Source: Chondrus crispus (Eukaryota > Rhodophyta > Florideophyceae > Gigartinales > Gigartinaceae). From it: DNA of 64,000 bases. Each line of letters starts with the position of its first letter. The first letter of the stretch is position 1. Below, piece by piece: positions 10,060 through 19,901 of this stretch. Under the pieces are notes generated by a model that did not search any database, was not told the origin of the DNA, and saw nothing but the letters and a program-made list of their open reading frames with translations. The stretch spans positions 68,515 to 132,514 of the forward strand of contig NW_005179083.1 of NCBI RefSeq assembly GCF_000350225.1, in the 5' to 3' direction. A program made the position numbers and the translations under genes.

Positions 10060-10556
10060 TTCTCTTTCCCTCTCATCCCCGTTCCGCCCTTCTCCGCTCG
10101 TTCTTCCGGGTCCTCACATGTCTATTCCTCTTTCCTTGATACATCATTTTTCTACCAGAGCCCGTGGATACTCTTGCGCCCTTGGTTTAGCATTCTAGCA
10201 TTCATTTTGTACTCCTACGGGCGGATGTGCTTGGACCAATAGTAAACCGACGATACTCTTCACAACAGAAACGTCAATTTCACCCGTCTGTTGCCATCAA
10301 AATGCACCTGATCGCCCCCCTAAACGCAAAATCTTCCAAAAAACGCGCATCCGTTTCAACACATGTGTACATGCGTGTAGCTAACCACTTGATACAGTGT
10401 GCAAAACGCAAATAAATACACCCATCGTCGAAAGGGTTCTCCAGCAACACAGGCCGAAAACATAAAAAACACAATGTATGATATCGCAAAACACACGGCG
10501 GGACCGATTCCGGGCTCGGATTGGCTCTACAATAAAAGCATGGACCGCAATCTTTA
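10060..10556. other. Repeat fragments left of the Tc1 element
   Basis: No gene was seen. The block 10395-10452 recurs inverted at 38262-38330 and shares the motif AAACGCAAATAAATAC with the ends of the Tc1 element. The block 10440-10556 recurs inverted at 13277-13400 and formed the target region of the Tc1 insertion. Confidence 0.6.
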
Positions 10557-11797
10557 AAACCCTTTGCGAAACGCAAATAAATACGCGAAACGCCATAGAG
10601 TACAGTACCAAAAAAGTCTTTATTTTAGTACTTTGTCGCACGCCCTTGTCCATCCAGCACTGCAAGCATACGGCGAGGTATGCTACGACAAAGGCTCTCT
10701 AGGAGTTCTCCACTAATTGTCGCCCATACCTCCTCAATGACCTCCTTAAGTTGGTCTACAGTATCGAACTGCCTTTGACGAAGATAAACGCGGCACGCCA
10801 TGATGCCCCAAATGTTCTCTATTACATTGAGATCAGGCGACTTTGCCCCCCAATCCATAGTCCTTACACCCTTCTGAGTTAGCCATGAGCGCGTATATGT
10901 AGCCCTATGAGTAGAGGCACCATCTTGCTTGTAAACCCAAGTGGCCATTTCGCCATACATCTCCGCTGCGAAGGGAAGTAAAGCTTGGTCGAGGGTTGCG
11001 CAGTACTTGCGAGAGTCTTGATTTCCATTTAAAAAGACCAACGGGGACACCCCGTAAGGGGAAATACCTCCCCAAACCATGACTGATGCTCCTCCATTTC
11101 GTCTTTTTGAAAAAACCTTTCATCTTTCCGTAGATCATGCCAATAGCATGCGTTGCCGTCAGGGCCGTCGAGGTTGAACTTCTTTTCGTCACTAAAAATT
11201 ACCTTGTTCCAAAAATGATCTCCATTGTCAATAAAGCGACATACCCATTTCACTCTATTTTCGCGGTGTATAGCAGTCATCATGGGTGCAGTTGTCATTT
11301 TTTATACTTCAAGTGTAGAGTTGCGCTTAAAATTTGTTGAATTCTGCGCACTTCTACCGGTAGTCCGAGGTCCTTCTTTTGATCTTGAGCTGAAAAGTTT
11401 CCTGTGGATGCCTTTCGGATCATGGCTTTCTCTTCGCGGACGGTGAGCTTTTGACCAGTTACAAGCGCATAAGCACGAGAGGTACGACTCGGATTCTTTA
11501 AAAAGCGCTGTATGGCTCCTACGGATCTTCCCAACTCCTTAGATATATCCCGTAAGGACATTAGTTGATGGTGCAAGGCCAGGATCTGGCCCTTCTCGAT
11601 GTCGCTGAGTGGCGGTCCTCTTGGCATTCTGAATGCTAACTGCTCGCTCGCAGTGATGTAGAACGATGCTCAGGCCGAGGGCTACAGAACTATGTCCTTT
11701 ATTGTTTTCAAAAGAAGAGTACGCGCCAATTGCCCGCACTTTTTGGTACTGTACTCTATGGCGTTTCGCGTATTTATTTGCGTTTCGCAAAGGTTTT
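10557..11797 (-). mobile_element. Tc1/mariner DNA transposon
   Basis: The 1.24-kb element is flanked by the TA target on both sides (10555-10556 and 11798-11799). Its inverted repeats are about 60 bp (10557-10618 and 11735-11797), both reading AACSCTTTGCGAAACGC-like sequence and then an AAATAAATACGCG block. It encodes a DD34E transposase on the minus strand, broken by two frameshifts. An inverted paralogous copy of the flanking DNA at 13241-13400 lacks the element and shows the unoccupied TTAA, which confirms the exact ends. The transposase breaks mean this copy cannot move by itself. Confidence 0.9.
10625..11627 (-). pseudogene. Tc1 transposase (DD34E), frameshifted
   Basis: From the ATG at 11627 there is an N-terminal paired-type helix-turn-helix (DISKELGRSVGAIQRFLKNP), then the first catalytic Asp in [13 protein letters not shown], the second in VYKQDGASTHRA, and the Glu in SPDLNVIENIWG. 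The last Asp and the Glu are separated by 34 residues, as in Tc1 proper. Two frame changes split the gene: one near 11298, where the first frame ends in KYKK and the next begins, and one near 11085-11110 around a short A-run before the VWGGI block. Total length of about 334 codons fits the family. Confidence 0.85.
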
Positions 11798-13240
11798 TAA
11801 CACGCACCTCGCGAGAAAAGGGGCTCAAAATTGGACGGTTTTACGACCGCCAATAGCATCCAGAAAATGTCGCATTTGTGCGCTTGGGGGGAAAATGATA
11901 CCTCTGCAAACGTCTGATTACGCTGGTATTGAATATACGAACAAAAACCCGCTTTGTGGTCTCTGGAAAGGGCTATGCGACTTGCAAAAAAGGGCAATTT
12001 GGCGCGAGGGGCATCGATGAAACAATAGAAAAAATTGGATTTATCATATTCTACCCTTCAAGTACTAGCATAGCAATGCAAACACCTCATTTTACCTGTA
12101 CGAGACTGCTGCAATGGCCTTGACGAGTGCGTCCTGCCGCCATCAAGGGCCTCTGAGAACCCCGACAGCCCTCGAGCTCTCCGCTGTCGTCGGTCGTCAT
12201 CCTCCGAGAAGACAGACATACTGTGCAGCCTGTCGAAAACGTCAACCACAGAAAGCCTCCCGCGCCCCGCCAAGCACCGCAAGATCTGGACCGGTGTACA
12301 CCGGCAATCACACGTGTGATTGCAGGGCGATGAAGAAGATGAATCGATGTCCTTTTTATTCGGAGCCCAGCGGTCTAGCATATATGTACTGTAGCGACTT
12401 CCCGCAGTCGTCCGACGGCGTGCGACGGCGGCGAGTCTAGAATCTCAGTGTGCATCACAGGCAGGACGCCGATAAAAGGAGGTACTATGGTAGGAGTAGG
12501 TACTACTCAATTTCCTGAGACGGAAAGTGAAAAGAGATCCTACTGTGAGGAAGATTCTTGTCCGCTTGGCGGGTACAACCGGGTGTGAGCAAGGGTGGGG
12601 TCACACCGGCAGCATGGCATCCCCTTCGCCTCTGTTCTGCCGACAACCGTCTTCAGACTGGAAGTGGGCTTCGGTGGCCTTTGTTTTGGCCTACGGGGGC
12701 CATTACATGAACACAAGGGACAAAGAGGACAGTTTTCGCATGTGGCACAAGAGCCGCGTTGGTGGTGGCAAGTTACGGAGGTCGACATTAGACAGAAGTT
12801 GACGTTTTCCTTTTCAGCAGGAGTAATAAGGGTTGATCTCAACCTCTTGCAAGGGCGCTCTCAAGAGCGCCTTTGCAAGAAAGCCAGAGCTCAATCGGTG
12901 TGCCTTGAGGCAGAGGTCAGCTCAGCTGCTCTATAGACCAGCATGTGAATGCATCGTCTTTCCCAAGCCACGCAGTGAGATTATACGAACAGCAGTGTCA
13001 GTGAGTACCAGGACAGCAATGCATATCTTAAATATTTTATATTTTTATCCATGGTACAATTGACCGTTACAAGTGCTTCGAGTTGACGATTCGTCCTCAA
13101 ACATATGCTGATTTGGCCCACTTCTGTGGCTCCAATCGTTCTGAAAGTTTCACTAGTGCTTCAAAACACTGGCATAAACCTGAAAATGAGGTCCTCTTCT
13201 TACAATGAGTGACGCGATATTTTACGGACTGATTTTACTG
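11798..13240. other. Intergenic with short palindromes, no gene seen
   Basis: The first 35 bases match the repeat that hosts the Tc1 element. A perfect palindrome CAATCACACGTGTGATTG lies near 12304. A 34-base stem-loop lies at 12846-12879, with arms beginning CTTGCAAGGGCGCTCT and a two-base loop. Open frames at 12114-12440 and 12527-12936 have no recognisable domain and no support beyond length. Confidence 0.45.
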
Positions 13241-13400
13241 CGCAAAAGTTGAGCCCCTTTCTCGCGAAGTGGGTGTTAAGATTGCGGTCCATGCTTTTAT
13301 TGTAGAGCCAATCCGAGCCCGGAATCGGTCCCGCCGTGTGTTTTGCGATATCATACAGTGTTCTTTTTTATGTTTTCGGCATTTGTCAACCGGGCGTGCG
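13241..13400. repeat. Unoccupied paralogous copy of the Tc1 target repeat
   Basis: This is the inverted copy of 10440-10556 joined directly to the start of the sequence after 11797. At 13276-13279 it reads TTAA where the other copy holds the whole 1.24-kb Tc1 element. The shared repeat includes a block with GATTCCGGGCTCGGATTGG (reverse orientation here). Its identity is unknown. Confidence 0.8.
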
Positions 13401-13440
13401 ATATGGATGCGCCGTGATATGACTGATATGCACTCCGCCC

Positions 13441-13524
13441 GGTGCAATATCGCTGTATTGCACCGGGTCGGGTGCAATATCGCTGTATTGCACCGGGTCG
13501 GGTGCAATATGGAGATATTGCACT
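13441..13524. repeat. Tandem 30-bp hairpin repeat
   Basis: There are two exact 30-bp units and a third partial, diverged unit. Each unit contains GGTGCAATA and its reverse complement TATTGCACC separated by a six-base loop, with a CGGGTCG spacer between units. The array lies about 230 bases beyond the 3' end of the Crypton-type recombinase gene, which is transcribed towards it. Confidence 0.75.
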
Positions 13525-13756
13525 GCATTACATGCACTGTTTATTTATTGGTACTATTATACAGTGCTCTATTGCTAACGGTAATAGTTGTGCAAATTGA
13601 TGGTAAATGTACCACCAGAAATCGCACCGACATCAGACAGAACAGTTGTATTCCTTTCAGACAGCTGTCCTGTCTGACCATCGTCTCTGACATCATTAGG
13701 TAGATCCTCCCCCTTGTCAACTCCCGAGCCACGTTCTGGTTGCTCTTGATCGCCAT

Positions 13757-15181
13757 CTACTGGCTCATTGTTTTCTTTCTCGCAGAGGGCTTCCTTTGCA
13801 GCATGGACAATCTTGGTATCCTTCTCTGTTTTTCCAAAATAGACCGCTGTTGTCGCAACCCCAACTTTCCCCGCAGGTTATGGTAGTTCTTGAGCGACCT
13901 TAAGTCGCGATGCCCTGTTCGCATTGCCACATTGGCGTCCGAAAATCCGGACTCAAAAAGCATCGTCACCACCGTTCCTCGGAGCCCATGCGCGGTCATA
14001 CCGGCTGCAAATCCACTACCCACTACTCCAGCGCTCGTGCATACCTCCTTCACTATCTTTGAAAAAGAGTTTCGTCCCAAGTGCTGCCTTTTAAAAAACT
14101 CGTGCAGGTTTTTTCCTTTCGGGTTCACTGCCAGAAAGAAACGATCGGACGCGCATTCCAGACTTGTTCGAATGGTCATGTAGTCCTCAATATCCTGAAA
14201 CACATTGAGCGCACCATCAAAGGCATTGCGATCCCACACGCAGACTTCCGGAGGCCGGTCACGAACAGCATTCCACCCTCCGATATTAGTTTTTGACGGG
14301 CCGATGCGGCTGCCAAACACCCCAGAAATAGTCCAAACAATCTCTCCCTCCATTTCCATCTTCTTAAACTGTCCTAGTGTTAAAGATGCTAGAGAACACG
14401 GGCGCATTGCGGTGACCAGCGCGACGTCAAATATCAGCCGAGCTTGAAATCCATACGGCATTTGGCGAGAGAGAAACCGAGAGTTGTACAAAGTCGATAA
14501 GTCGACTTGAGAGAGCGTGTTGTGGTTTTCGACAAAAATACCTCGGCTCTGCTGTTCCGAAAATCTGTTATCGATGACAGACATCAGACCATTTTTTGGG
14601 CACGCGAACACCGGACCCTCCAACAGCTTAATATTATAACCCCATTCTTTTGCGAATGCCCTTTGAATTCCCATGATGTAGCTTTTCATAGTCGTTGGCT
14701 TTACCTCTTCTCCTCTTCCTGACCTATAGTTGACTGAAAATTCGATCAAATAGAACCTGACGCGATGGAGCTGCTGAGTCGTCCACTTTGCGAAACCAGG
14801 GGGGAGGAATCCGTTCGCGTCGTCTGGGAATAGGTGTCTGCGAGCTGCATCCATGTCCTCACTTGATGGCTCACTTGATGGCAATTTTTGGGGACTGGTT
14901 ACAGTAAGGCTGTTGCTGCAAGTGAGGAACCGGACCAGAGCCCGCAGAGAAGTATTGTTTGCACGTACGGTGTTAGCCGGCGTCCGGGTGCCGATGTAAC
15001 TCATAGCGGCAGCAGAGTGCAATGGGACTGTGTCTGTAGTCCCGGCGTTTTCTGGAAGGCCAGCGCAGGGAAGCGAAAAGAGAGGCGGGAAGTTGGGTTT
15101 TGCGTCTGAGTTGAGGGTCCATGGGAACTCGTCAAGGTTATCAGGAGAGGGTGTGCCTGGGACGGATGATGTGGAGCTCAT
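13757..15181 (-). CDS. Crypton-type tyrosine recombinase
   Basis: This intact frame of 474 codons starts at the ATG at 15181. The C-terminal half carries a complete tyrosine-recombinase catalytic set: Arg260 in TAMRPCSLASL, the HxxR box His398-Arg401 in MTAHGLRGTVV, a second His424 in TGHRDLRSLKNY, and the nucleophile Tyr433 in the same motif. The N-terminal 240 residues hold a helical core-binding part (about 115-180). No reverse transcriptase is nearby, which separates it from DIRS elements and fits Cryptons, DNA transposons that carry only this enzyme. A basic tail (about 440-474, RKPSARKKT) may bind DNA. A domesticated host recombinase is the alternative. No terminal repeats are visible, as usual for Cryptons. 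Confidence 0.8.
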   Translation of the reverse strand: MSSTSSVPGTPSPDNLDEFPWTLNSDAKPNFPPLFSLPCAGLPENAGTTDTVPLHSAAAMSYIGTRTPANTVRANNTSLRALVRFLTCSNSLTVTSPQKLPSSEPSSEDMDAARRHLFPDDANGFLPPGFAKWTTQQLHRVRFYLIEFSVNYRSGRGEEVKPTTMKSYIMGIQRAFAKEWGYNIKLLEGPVFACPKNGLMSVIDNRFSEQQSRGIFVENHNTLSQVDLSTLYNSRFLSRQMPYGFQARLIFDVALVTAMRPCSLASLTLGQFKKMEMEGEIVWTISGVFGSRIGPSKTNIGGWNAVRDRPPEVCVWDRNAFDGALNVFQDIEDYMTIRTSLECASDRFFLAVNPKGKNLHEFFKRQHLGRNSFSKIVKEVCTSAGVVGSGFAAGMTAHGLRGTVVTMLFESGFSDANVAMRTGHRDLRSLKNYHNLRGKLGLRQQRSILEKQRRIPRLSMLQRKPSARKKTMSQ

Positions 15182-15399
15182 GGTAAATGCAGTAGAGAAG
15201 GAAGAGGGCGTAACTCTGGTCTGGGCTGCGGCGCATATACCGTGCTGGTTTCATGGACTACATGTACAAAACATTATGCCTTGTAGTCGCAGCAACAGAT
15301 CACTTCCATGAAACAGCCAAGTCCTACCTTACTGATTACAGTATGTGGTAAGCCTTTATTAATTCACAAAATTACATTACACTGGTGTAATGATATCCA
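15182..15399. other. Intergenic, no gene seen
   Basis: This short spacer lies between the recombinase start and the Mutator-like element. It presumably holds the recombinase promoter, but no motif is identifiable. Confidence 0.35.
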
Positions 15400-15407
15400 C
15401 TTCCGAT

Positions 15408-15988
15408 GGCATATTGACATTCTACCGTCGGGTAGAAAGGGTAGAATGGCTTTCATAAATAAATTGTTGTGAGGGGGGTGCCCCGGTTGATAGCCAATGA
15501 AATGGCGGGGGCCCCACCCCTTCGTTTGCAGCTCATTTGGAGGGGGGTGCCCCACTTTGGCCCAAAATATAAGGTCACGAAGGGCGCTGGTCGCCCATTG
15601 GTTGCAAATGCCTTACTCCTATTGGCTACAATACCGACACGCGCCACGGCGCAGGGAACACAGCAAGGCCCCCAGAATGACCGTGTTTACGGGGGTGCCT
15701 GCTGCACACGCCCACCAACCAAGGAAACGACCAAAACAGGGCCGCAATCAAGGGTTCGTGTTGGAACCAAACAAAAACTTGAAACACGGTCAACATGGGG
15801 ATAGACAAGCATTACACGTGTGCACAACTGGGAATAAAATAATGATTCATGCTGTAACCATTAGCTCATTGAAACCAACACAAATTGGCGGCTTTTTGAA
15901 ATGGGCGCGGATCGCCGCGCAACTGAGGCGAGGAATCAAATCATGGGTGTACCCGGCGATTTGGTTATTTGCCCCAATTTTTGTTTTC
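15408..15988 (+). repeat. Left terminal inverted repeat of the Mutator-like element
   Basis: The 581-bp arm contains TTCTACCGTCGGGTAGAA, itself a small palindrome, close to the outer end. The inner end is at CCCCAATTTTTGTTTT. It matches the right arm at 37543-38123 apart from roughly a dozen differences that I can see. Confidence 0.85.
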
Positions 15989-16536
15989 CATTTCCGATCG
16001 ATACCATTCCGACGATATTACCCTGATATGACCTCCGATCCCGCCTCTTTCTCCTTCAGTTAACCACGCCGACACCAGTACTCCAACCGCATTTCCAAAT
16101 CCCATCAGCTCTCATCCCAACCTATTGCACAAAATGACTTAGTGCGTCAAGTTGTTGTGGCCCCTGAGGTACAGAAATGCTTCGCTTCTGCTTTACATCA
16201 ACTGCGCTTCCACGATTCCACGCTTCCGCTAACGCTGGATCTCAACCAATTCCTTGTGAACCCATCGAGGTACAGGAATCTCTATTGCTGCGCGGTTTTT
16301 GAACGCTTTTTTTGTACTACCAATACGCGCAACAACCATGACAGCGAGTGATATCTTGACGATGACTTCTAGGATTGTATCGCTTGCTCCAAAAGCTGCC
16401 AAACGTGCGGGAGAAGCGGTTGTAACGCCAAAATGACTGGAATTATAACATACTACGCGTCATCTTTTGGTAAAGGCTTCACCGGAGAGTGGACAAAATG
16501 CGTAAACCCTGGTGACCAGAGCGACAACTTCCTGAT

Positions 16537-17174
16537 TGTAGCATAACCGCCGGCTACTGTACTATACATTAGATTTAGAATTAGATCTAACGCTGTAAGG
16601 TACGGACCTTACAGCGTGCGCGCGCGCATACCTTACAGCGCGCGCGCACCAACACGTGTATCCCACGTGTAGCACACGTATGCTGTCAGCCCCGACGGCT
16701 GACAGCGTTACAGTGCGGGCCAGCCCGCACTGTATACAGTAAGCCGACTACAGTACAGTCCGTACTGTACTGTAGACGGTTAATTAACTTGTACAATAAA
16801 TATAGGGAGCGATCGCCGGCGGGGAGGGGAGGACAGGCAACCCTCCACAGACGGTCGACCACCCAGCTTACTCTACTCACACCGCCGTTCCGCGAGTAAT
16901 TACCACCGAGCGGGTAGTGGACGCGCGCGACACCGCGGCGAGCTGCGATTCGCCTCCGCCCGTCAGTACCGGATCGTCAACCGGTACTGCTCCGGGGCGT
17001 CGAGGCGTCGATCCGCTCGCCTACGCGCGCGTCCCCGCCGACCACGCTCTACCACCCGCTACCGGCCCGCTTCCGGTGGCGTTGGTTGGTTCAAGACCCT
17101 CGGTACGCCGATCCTGGGTCTTCCGCCGAACATCGCAAACACCCCTCCGCCTTGTGTGGGGTGTTTATGCGACA
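16537..17174 (+). repeat. 5' LTR of the Gypsy element
   Basis: The LTR runs from TGTAGCATAA to TTATGCGACA. Its first third holds at least four strong hairpins: 16591-16616, 16682-16706, 16711-16732 and 16748-16775. A TATA-like AATAAATATA lies near 16796, about where transcription would start. The primer-binding site begins at 17176 with TGGTCTCCCGACC, right after the LTR. Confidence 0.9.
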
Positions 17175-17299
17175 CTGGTCTCCCGACCTAGAAGACCTTC
17201 AAGATCACGCCGAGAAGGTTGTCCTTTACCTCCGCGTCCGTACGCGTTGAGATGAGCGCCGAGTACCCGACCTCGATCTGATCCGAGCTGGCGGATGTG

Positions 17300-19599
17300 C
17301 GAGAGGCCGCGCTACGAGTCTAAGTGGGCGACGGCGACGCAGGTCCTCGGGACCGCGAACCGTCGCCCGACCTCTCCGGAGGACGCGCTCGCGCGATGTA
17401 CGATCGCATCGCCGAGTACATCGAGGATGTCTGGACATCTCTCCGTATCGACGTCTCCGACAGCGTCTACGCCCGCTGTATGGAGGAGTTGCGCTCCCTC
17501 CGCGAAGGAAGGTTCGAGCGCGTAACTCAGTCCTTGGAGAACCTGCGCGCGCTCGTCGACCAGCTACACGCCCGTTTGGCGCTGGTCGAGGACGCGCGCA
17601 TTAATTCTCCCGCCGTAGAGGTTGCGGGTCGACCCGCGAGTGCAAACTCCGGGGTTCGACGAGACCCGCAACCCTTCCCATCTGCCGAACAGATGGGAGC
17701 GTTCGCGCACATGGCGGCGGAACTCAACTCAACGCGGCGCCGTGCCCGTGAGATGGAACAGACCTCGGCCGAGAGGCCGCCCGGAGCCTCCTCGAGTAGG
17801 CCCGGTGCCACTGTTCCTCCGGTCTTTCCAGCACGCAAGAGTGGCCCCCGACTGGAGCCGTCACCAGTCGGAGGGCGGAGGACATCAAGCCGACGGTGGA
17901 CGCGAACTTCGCGTCCGAGACTCAAGCCCTGCCGCATGTCCCCGGAAGCATGCGGCAGTCACGACGGGTACCGACCGAACTCGACCAGGGCCGTGGAGGA
18001 GTCGCCCGCGGATCAGGGGAACCGATTCTCCCCTTCGATCCTCGCTGCGGCGGCTACCAGCCGGCGGATCTTACCGCGCATCCCGGCCCCGTCGATGTCC
18101 GAACACTGCCCGTCACTCCGTTTAGAACGTTGGGTCCCGCCGAACCCGGGGTCGAGCCCGTCCACACCATGATACAGGAGTTCAGCGCCGTCGCGAACTA
18201 CCGGATGTATCGGTTGGACAACACCTCGAGGCTCGTTACCTCGGGTGACGCGGGACGGATCGCCAAGTACGTCCAACGCTGCCGTTGGCTCCGCCCCACG
18301 ACGAAGAGCTTCGACGGTACTGATGCGGTTCAGTTGCTCCCGTTCCTGAAGGATATCCGGATAACCTTCAATGCCCAGCACCTGACCGAAGGTGTGGCAG
18401 TCCGTGTCTTCGCTCACTTCCTCGAGCGAGACGCGGAGCGGTTGTATACGAGTTACACCATGCGCGGCCTCCGCGCCGGCCGGCTCCACGACGATGCGAG
18501 CTGGCCTGGTCTCGTCAACCAATTTATCAAACGCTACCTAACCGACGACGTGTTAGGGGAAGCGTTTGATGCTGTCGCGTCAGCGCGACAGCTTCCTCAC
18601 GAAACCGAGAACACGTTCGCGGACCGGCTGGAATCCGCCGCGTTCCGATGCACGGCCGTGTTCTCAGAACAAGCCCTCGCGCACTACTTCGTGCGCGGGT
18701 TGTCCACTGCAACCCGGGCCGCAGTGGCAGAGACGATGCAAAGGTTGCCCGGACAACAGAAGACCGAACTCTCAACGATTCGCCGTATCGCAACGGCTGA
18801 GGGAACAACCTACCGCGCTCGCCGCGGATTGCCGCTGCCGGATCCGAAGCCGGCAGCGAAGGGAGTCCAAACTCCGAGGTCGCACGGAACAAGTTCACCG
18901 GCGACCGCCCTCCACATTGGAGAAGATGAGTGGCAGGCCGACCCTGTCCTCATTACGCAAGGCTTCGACCGCGCAGGAGGCCGACCTCCAACGCCAGCTT
19001 CCACGGGATCGACCGGGAGCTACGCGACTGCGTTCGCGCGCACGCCAAAAGCCACGAGTGGTCCGAGCCACAACATGGCCGAGCTGGATATCTCCCGTCG
19101 AGAAGGAGACCGCTGGCTGCCTAATGTGCCTCGACTCACCAATGAGGAGGCACGCCACGAGGCGACTTTCGCGTCGACCGATGGCAGCGCGTACGTTTGT
19201 TGGCTGTGCCGGACGTACGGCCACTCCATGTACGCGTGCCAGTTCCTGTCGCCTGAACAACGTCAGTTCACGGCGTACAGGAACTACCGCCATCAGATGG
19301 AGACGCGCCCCGGGATGCGCAATCTCATCCAGCAGTCTACGCGGGAAGACCGAGGCCCGCGGCGAGGAGACCCGAACCGATCGGGTGCGGGCGTCCGTTT
19401 CGCCCCTCGCGAAGGCAGGTATCGACACCCGGGAACCGATCAAAGGGATCGGCGTGACCCTCGTCGGATGGATACGCGTTATCCCCGTCGAGATGGAAGA
19501 GGCGACTGGGGCCGTACCCAGTTGCCCAAAGGGGTACAGAACGCCATCATGTACCTCCAAGATTGGGTTGGGGATCCGAACCCCCAGCCCACGGAATGA
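17300..19599 (+). pseudogene. Gag region of the Gypsy element
   Basis: A long gag-like region. The C-terminal part shows a capsid-like helical stretch (around 18250-18800) and one CCHC zinc knuckle, CWLCRTYGHSMYAC, near 19200, followed by an Arg/Gly-rich basic tail. The upstream part (17324-18170) encodes a coiled-coil, Ser/Pro-rich segment in an overlapping frame. Treated as a fossil part of the element. Confidence 0.75.
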
Positions 19600-19901
19600 G
19601 GCGGAGGAGAACCGGTTCTCGCCGCCCCTCATATATTTCAACGGCCGGACGTTGCAATTCAAGGCGGCGAAGCATCCAATTACTCCGTAGAGGATGCCCA
19701 GCCAGGGTGGAGGAACGACGCGCACCACCACGGCCAGGGACCTGTTGACGCGCTAGCTAACGATAGCAAGGCGGGTAGTTCCGACAGCTCGGGTAGTTCG
19801 AAAAACCCGTAAAGACGGTTACGTTTGCGCGGTCGCGTGAGCCGTCTTGTCACACCAACCTAGACCCGTTACGATTCAACCCCGGCGGAGGAGGGGAATG
19901 T

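Noticed and set aside
12527-12936. Frames of about 91-113 codons
   Set aside because: No domain, and they run across a hairpin; no evidence beyond length.
16338-16436. ATG at 16338 as the start of the Ulp1 protease gene
   Set aside because: It is in another frame and stops after 32 codons; the ATG at 16433 keeps the protease frame.
17896-18172. Second gene overlapping gag
   Set aside because: Part of the gag region of a broken retroelement; not treated as an independent gene.
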